Position numbers and translations under genes: made by a program. Below, piece by piece: positions 60,427 to 64,000 of a stretch of DNA of 64,000 nucleotides. Every line of letters starts with the position of its first letter. Within the stretch, counting starts at the first letter, position 1. The DNA comes from Veillonellales bacterium (GTDB taxonomy: Bacteria > Bacillota > Negativicutes > JAAYSF01): positions 23,244-87,243 of the forward strand of contig JBDKTO010000016.1 of assembly GCA_039680175.1 (NCBI GenBank). Direction: 5' to 3'. The notes below the pieces were generated by a model, which saw only the letters and a list, made by a program, of their open reading frames with translations, had not been told where the DNA came from and searched no databases.

Positions 60427-61812
60427 GTGGCAAACCGATTTTCCAATCGACCGGTACAACAAGGCGGCACCTATACACTGGATATCCTTCGCTTGGGACA
60501 CAGCGGGGAAGGGGTGGGTAAATATCTTGATTTTACCGTGTTTATTCCCGGCGCTTTGCCAGGGGAAAGTGTCCAGGTCGTTATTACGGAAGTGAAAAAG
60601 AACTATGCCAAAGGGAAATTGCAGGGAATTGAAAAATTCGCTCCCGAACGGGTAGAACCCCGGTGTACCATTTACCGGAAATGCGGCGGCTGCCAGTTGC
60701 AGCATATGGATTATGAGAGTCAATGTATTGCCAAGCGGCAGACTGTAGTCGATGCGATTACCCGTATCGGCAAACTTACGGATGTCACCGTACATCCAAC
60801 TATCGGCGCAGTGAATCCCTGGTATTATCGTAATAAGATGCAGTTTCCCGTGGGAACGAATGGCAGTACTGTCGTTATCGGCTGTTTTGCTCAGGGAACC
60901 CATGAAATCATCAATACCGAACACTGTTTCATCCAGCATGATACGAATAATGTCATCGCCGGGGAAATGCGGGCTGTCATTGCGGCATTGGGGATTGCAC
61001 CTTATAATGAACGAACCGGAGAAGGAGTGATCCGCCATGTGCTGGGGCGGGTTGGCAGTGCTACAGGAGAAGTAATGATCGTGCTGGTTACTACTTCACT
61101 CCAACTGCCTTGTAAACAGGAGCTGATTAGCGAACTGCGTCGCCGTATCCCCGGATTGGTGAGCATCATCCAGAATGTAAACGGCAAAAAAACGAATGTG
61201 ATTATGGGCGAAAAAACAATAACTCTTTGGGGCCGGGATACCATTACCGACCGGCTGGGAGAATTTCATTTTGAAATTTCCGCTCGTTCTTTTTTTCAGG
61301 TCAATACGGCTCAGGCCGAAGTATTATATAATAAAGCGGTGGAATACGCCGGACTGTCAGGCCGGGAAACTGTTATTGACGCTTACTGCGGTACCGGCAC
61401 TATTTCGCTGTTTTTGGCGAGAAAAGCTTTAAAAGTTTACGGAATTGAGATCGTCGCACCGGCAGTTCGCGATGCAAAGCAGAATGCAGCCAACAACGGA
61501 GTAAAAAATGCCGAATTTATCACCGGCGATGCAGTCACAGTCATGCCCCAAATGATTCAAGAGGGAATTTATCCGGATACCATCGTCGTTGATCCTCCCC
61601 GGGCCGGTTGTGACAGACAAGTGTTAGAAGCTTTTGTACACATGGCCCCCCGGAGGATCGTCTATGTCAGCTGTAACCCGGCGTCCCTGGCCAGAGATTT
61701 GGCTGTATTGGCCGAGCATGGCTATGCCACAAAAGAAGTTCAACCGGTAGATATGTTTCCTCAGACATACCACGTGGAGTGTGTAGCGTTGATAGAACGG
61801 AAAAAGCCTTAA
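60427..61812 (+). CDS. rlmD: 23S rRNA (uracil-5-)-methyltransferase, RlmD/RumA family
   Basis: SAM-dependent methyltransferase of about 461 residues that makes 5-methyluridine in 23S rRNA. An N-terminal TRAM domain (to about 60) precedes the iron-sulphur cysteines CTIYRKCGGCQLQH and, near position 150-160, EHCF. The SAM domain has DAYCGTGTISLFLA, VVDPPRAGCD and the catalytic cysteine in YVSCNPASLARDL. The protein may be the dual RlmCD type found in Firmicutes. The start is ambiguous: GTG at 60427 is favoured by AAGAGG about ten bases upstream, and GTG at 60415 would add four residues. The last 11 codons reappear, slightly diverged, at 63205. Confidence 0.92.
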   Translation: MANRFSNRPVQQGGTYTLDILRLGHSGEGVGKYLDFTVFIPGALPGESVQVVITEVKKNYAKGKLQGIEKFAPERVEPRCTIYRKCGGCQLQHMDYESQCIAKRQTVVDAITRIGKLTDVTVHPTIGAVNPWYYRNKMQFPVGTNGSTVVIGCFAQGTHEIINTEHCFIQHDTNNVIAGEMRAVIAALGIAPYNERTGEGVIRHVLGRVGSATGEVMIVLVTTSLQLPCKQELISELRRRIPGLVSIIQNVNGKKTNVIMGEKTITLWGRDTITDRLGEFHFEISARSFFQVNTAQAEVLYNKAVEYAGLSGRETVIDAYCGTGTISLFLARKALKVYGIEIVAPAVRDAKQNAANNGVKNAEFITGDAVTVMPQMIQEGIYPDTIVVDPPRAGCDRQVLEAFVHMAPRRIVYVSCNPASLARDLAVLAEHGYATKEVQPVDMFPQTYHVECVALIERKKP

Positions 61813-61836
61813 ATCATAAGGCTCAAGGCTTTTTTC
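61801..61836 (+). terminator. terminator of rlmD
   Basis: AAAAAGCCTT pairs with AAGGCTTTTTT across a small inner hairpin. The T run closes the stem. It starts inside the last codons of rlmD. Confidence 0.7.
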
Positions 61837-61856
61837 TGAAATTAATATGTGGATAG

Positions 61857-62024
61857 GCTACAGTAAAATGGACAGTTTTTCTTGAGGAGCTGCTAGAATA
61901 ATAAGAAAACAAAGGGAGCAGCAAAATGGAAAAGAGAAGCAGACGAGAATATACTAAGGAATTTTCGGATCCGTTGTCGGAACGAATATATTCGGGCCTT
62001 TCCGTGCGCTTAAAATTGAAATAA
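61857..62024 (+). mobile_element. IS3-type insertion sequence fragment
   Basis: A short relic. ATGGAAAAGAGAAGCAGACG at 61926 opens a frame reading MEKRSRREYTKEF, the typical N-terminus of an IS3-family OrfA. It then breaks into unrelated sequence and stops at 62022-62024 after 32 residues. The upstream AAAATGGACAGTTTTT (from about 61861) resembles the terminal inverted repeat of such elements. The rest of the transposase and the other end are not seen, so the element is dead. The remaining gap to 62208 holds a second open coding-like tail (62072-62188) and no recognised gene. Confidence 0.6.
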
Positions 62025-62207
62025 TATAGCTGTAAATAAGCAGCATTGCATGATAAAATATTATTAAGTGTGAAGCCCCTCGTCGCGGCAGTGCGGCGGT
62101 GGCCTTCACCAAGAAAATCTGCCGCAACGAGCGGGTATTATTTACCCGCATTCTGCTGGAATTTTTGGGGATCATCTGCCCGCTGTAGGCATATAAGGAG
62201 TAGAAAC

Positions 62208-63110
62208 ATGAAAATAATCAATTCGACGGACATTAGAGAATATCCCATGGTAGCCAAGGGGAAGGTGCGAGACATTTATGAAATTGATTCGGAAACATTA
62301 CTGCTGGTAACCACCGACCGCATGTCGGCATTTGACGTGATCATGGACAGACCCATCCCATTCAAGGGCGTGGTTCTAAACCAGATAACCCTGTTTTGGA
62401 TGGAGAAATTTCGGAACATAGTTCCCAACCATATCATTTCCGCTGAGACTAAGGATCTGCCTGCTAACCTCAAGCCTTACAGCGATGAATTGGAAGGGCG
62501 ATTCTTGCTGGCGAAAAAAGCCAAACCCTTACCATTGGAATGCATTGTGCGCGGACATATCACCGGGTCTGGTTGGAAGGATTATCTAGCCACAGGATCG
62601 GTTTGCGGACATGTCTTGCCAAAGAATCTCCTTGAATCCGCAAAACTGGAGGAGGTTCTCTTCACTCCATCCACAAAGGCGGAATTGGGAACTCACGACG
62701 AAAACATTACCGAGGAAGAGGGGGAGAAACTCATCGGCAGTGAGATGTATAAGAAGGTGCGCGAAACTTCCGTTAATATCTTCAGGCAGGCACGCGCATA
62801 TGCCGAGACTCGGGGCATCATCATTGCAGATACCAAGTTTGAATTTGGTCTTCTTAACGGGAACCTGATATGGATTGATGAAGCCCTGACTCCGGATTCT
62901 TCTCGCTTCTGGCCGCAGGAAGGGTATGAGCCTGGCAAGCCTCAGCCGAGCTTCGACAAACAATTTCTGCGCAACTGGCTAAGTAAACAACCTTGGGACA
63001 TGACGCCGCCGCCTCCGGCTCTGCCAGACGAGTTGGTTCTTGAAACCGCAAAGCGTTATGTTGAAGCATACCAACTGCTCACTGGGAAGGAGCTTGGAGT
63101 GAACCTGTAG
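62208..63110 (+). CDS. purC: second SAICAR synthase (long type), likely acquired
   Basis: SAICAR synthase of 300 residues, of the longer eukaryote/proteobacteria-like type (ADE1-like), and much different from the 236-residue copy in the pur operon. Motifs are MVAKGKVRDIYEIDSETLLL, SAFDVIMDRPIPFKG, LECIVRGHITGSGWKDY, KFEFGLLNGNLIWIDEAL and LTPDSSRFWPQEGYEPG. Its start at 62208 has AAGGAG eight bases upstream. The open frame extends further 5' but without homology. The gene sits between an IS3 fragment and a duplicated rlmD tail, and its codon choice differs from the operon copy. Horizontal transfer is therefore likely. It may be a redundant or condition-specific enzyme. Confidence 0.9.
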   Translation: MKIINSTDIREYPMVAKGKVRDIYEIDSETLLLVTTDRMSAFDVIMDRPIPFKGVVLNQITLFWMEKFRNIVPNHIISAETKDLPANLKPYSDELEGRFLLAKKAKPLPLECIVRGHITGSGWKDYLATGSVCGHVLPKNLLESAKLEEVLFTPSTKAELGTHDENITEEEGEKLIGSEMYKKVRETSVNIFRQARAYAETRGIIIADTKFEFGLLNGNLIWIDEALTPDSSRFWPQEGYEPGKPQPSFDKQFLRNWLSKQPWDMTPPPPALPDELVLETAKRYVEAYQLLTGKELGVNL

Positions 63111-63122
63111 ACTTTGGATTTA

Positions 63123-63150
63123 TTTACCCCCTTTAATTCTAGGGGGTAAA
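63123..63150 (+). terminator. hairpin after the second SAICAR synthase
   Basis: TTTACCCCCT pairs with AGGGGGTAAA, a 10-bp stem with an 8-base loop. The following ACCTTTCC is a poor U tract. Confidence 0.5.
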
Positions 63151-63204
63151 ACCTTTCCGCGAAACTCCAATTACGCCAATCTGTATCGTCTGTCTATTAA
63201 AACA

Positions 63205-63270
63205 CACGTCGAGGCTGTAGCGTTGATAGAGCGGAAATAGCCTTATTCCGTAAGGCTTCGCAGCTTTTTA
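63205..63270 (+). pseudogene. remnant of an rlmD-type 3' end
   Basis: CACGTCGAGGCTGTAGCGTT at 63205 onwards codes HVEAVALIERK and a stop. It is nearly identical to the end of rlmD (HVECVALIERK at 61769) and continues with a similar hairpin. No body of the gene precedes it. This is either the tail of a lost paralogue or a duplication flanking the inserted segment. Confidence 0.7.
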
Positions 63271-63304
63271 CAAATTTAACAAGCGTGTTTTTATGTTCGC
63301 ATAG

Positions 63305-63408
63305 ATGTCCAAAATAGGGGAGAACATATGCTTGGTGCCGGGAAATGACACCCCAAGTATGTGAGAACATAATGATGCCGTTGCCATAATAAAGGTGACG
63401 GCATTTTT
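63305..63408 (+). ncRNA. candidate structured RNA with terminator (unassigned)
   Basis: A stem with a 2-base bulge (63324-63335 with 63553-63562 is not meant; the arms are 63324-63335 and 63353-63362) is followed by a strong terminator hairpin, ATGCCGTTGCC at 63375 with GGTGACGGCAT at 63394, then TTTTT. GAGAACATA occurs twice, at 63320 and 63363. No coding frame or known riboswitch consensus is seen. It could be a small RNA, or the leader or tail of a lost gene. The surrounding 63270-63797 holds no other feature I can support. Confidence 0.35.
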
Positions 63409-63797
63409 GCGTTTGGGTAGTAATTGGCGATTGTTGGCCAAAACTGGCTAGGAGTGTTTGATGGGTATCCCTGACAGGGGTTTAATGGACGTTTTTGGCA
63501 ATTGATATGTACGATAGTTTAATATAAATACTCGAATTATGCAGGAGCTTAATGTAAAAGTATAGAAGATTAGGATAAATATTCATCGTATGTGTCATGT
63601 ATGGCAAGAAAAACATAGGGGCGGTATGTCGTGTGAGAAATTCATGTGAGTCAGGTGAAAGTTTTTTGATTTACTGAGAATACTCAGTGTCAAGCCGTGT
63701 GCTAAGCCAATGGTGGATCATGTGACAGAAAAGAAACGTCAGACTGTGCGAAAATGCTTAATTTCTCTGCGGCTATAATCAAAAATGAGTCTTAACC

Positions 63798-64000
63798 CTA
63801 CTTGATTGCCGCTATCTTGGTATTATTGGTATCATTCTTATCGTTATTTTCTAATAGCTCTAAATAACGTTCGGCAGCCTGCTCAAAGTAGGCCAACATT
63901 TTTTCAATTCTTCCTTTGGTCAAATTTTTCTTACGAGCATTATTTGCACGGAATTTGCTACCGTCTATAGCGACGATTTCTTTACCAAATAGACCTAGAT
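63798..64000 (-). pseudogene. IS1182-type transposase fragment
   Basis: Minus-strand frame open from the window edge and closed by a stop at 63798-63800. It reads LGLFGKEIVAIDGSKFRANN followed by ARKKNLTKGRIEKM and a helical stretch ending NTKIAAIK. The phrase IVAIDGSKFRA is the DDE-domain start of IS1182-family transposases, which normally continue for more than 200 further residues. The early stop means the gene is truncated. The N-terminal part lies outside the window. There is no sign of the other end of the element up to 63410. Confidence 0.75.

Noticed and set aside
60361..61038. 225-residue minus-strand open frame opposite rlmD
   Set aside because: It is a shadow frame antisense to a well-supported methyltransferase, with no recognisable domain.
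62046..62207. N-terminal extension of the second SAICAR synthase
   Set aside because: The extra residues are low-complexity Arg/Pro/Ser with no family match, and the ATG at 62208 has a proper ribosome site.

Overview
The window looks like a chromosomal segment of an anaerobic, amino-acid-using, diderm member of the Firmicutes, most like the Negativicutes (Sporomusa-type). This is an inference. The evidence is Firmicutes-style riboswitch leaders (glycine, guanine, a PRPP-type ykkC relative and SAM-I), a HisZ-dependent histidine pathway, PcrA and GatCAB, combined with an RND efflux pump that needs an outer membrane. A selenoprotein-containing glycine reductase operon and a flavodiiron protein point to strict anaerobiosis. 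No rRNA, tRNA or CRISPR array was seen.

Layout. 1-2.9 kb: 3' part of guaA and an acyl-CoA ligase. 2.9-10.8 kb, minus strand: glycine reductase operon, reading tandem glycine riboswitch - grdX - trxB - trxA - grdE - grdA - grdB - grdCD. grdA and grdB contain in-frame UGA codons at the known selenocysteine positions, and component C is one fused GrdC-GrdD protein. 10.9-20.1 kb, plus strand: purine operon behind a guanine aptamer followed directly by a PRPP-like aptamer and one terminator, then purine permease, purE, C, F, M, N, H, D. 20.1-29.5 kb: signal peptidase, RND adaptor and pump, an aminotransferase, flavodiiron protein, dipeptidase and a TetR regulator. 29.6-33.6 kb, minus strand: SAM-I riboswitch and metN-metI-aminotransferase-metQ. 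33.7-44.1 kb: TrpR-like YerC, hisZ, an HD protein, a divergent 2-hydroxyacid dehydrogenase, then hisG-D-C-B-H-A-F-IE and a SagB-type nitroreductase. 44.2-57.7 kb: divergent polysaccharide deacetylase, YwbE protein, pcrA, ligA, an AT-rich three-gene cassette (22-residue-repeat protein, MoxR-type AAA ATPase, HExxH/VWA protein), gatC-A-B and a CPBP protease. 57.9-61.8 kb: Lon-like AAA protease and RlmD-type rRNA methyltransferase. 61.8-64 kb: a scarred region with an IS3-type fragment, a second and longer SAICAR synthase, a duplicated rlmD tail and an IS1182-type transposase remnant.

How it fits together. The grd operon makes the whole glycine reductase (components A, B and C) plus its own thioredoxin system, and is switched by glycine. 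The purine operon appears to integrate guanine and PRPP levels through adjacent aptamers. The met operon couples methionine uptake to a transaminase under SAM control. The most system-like unexplained element is the repeat protein/MoxR/VWA-metallopeptidase cassette at 50.2-53.6 kb. It lies next to a LigA that carries two extra segments, and it interrupts the otherwise housekeeping run pcrA-ligA-gatCAB.
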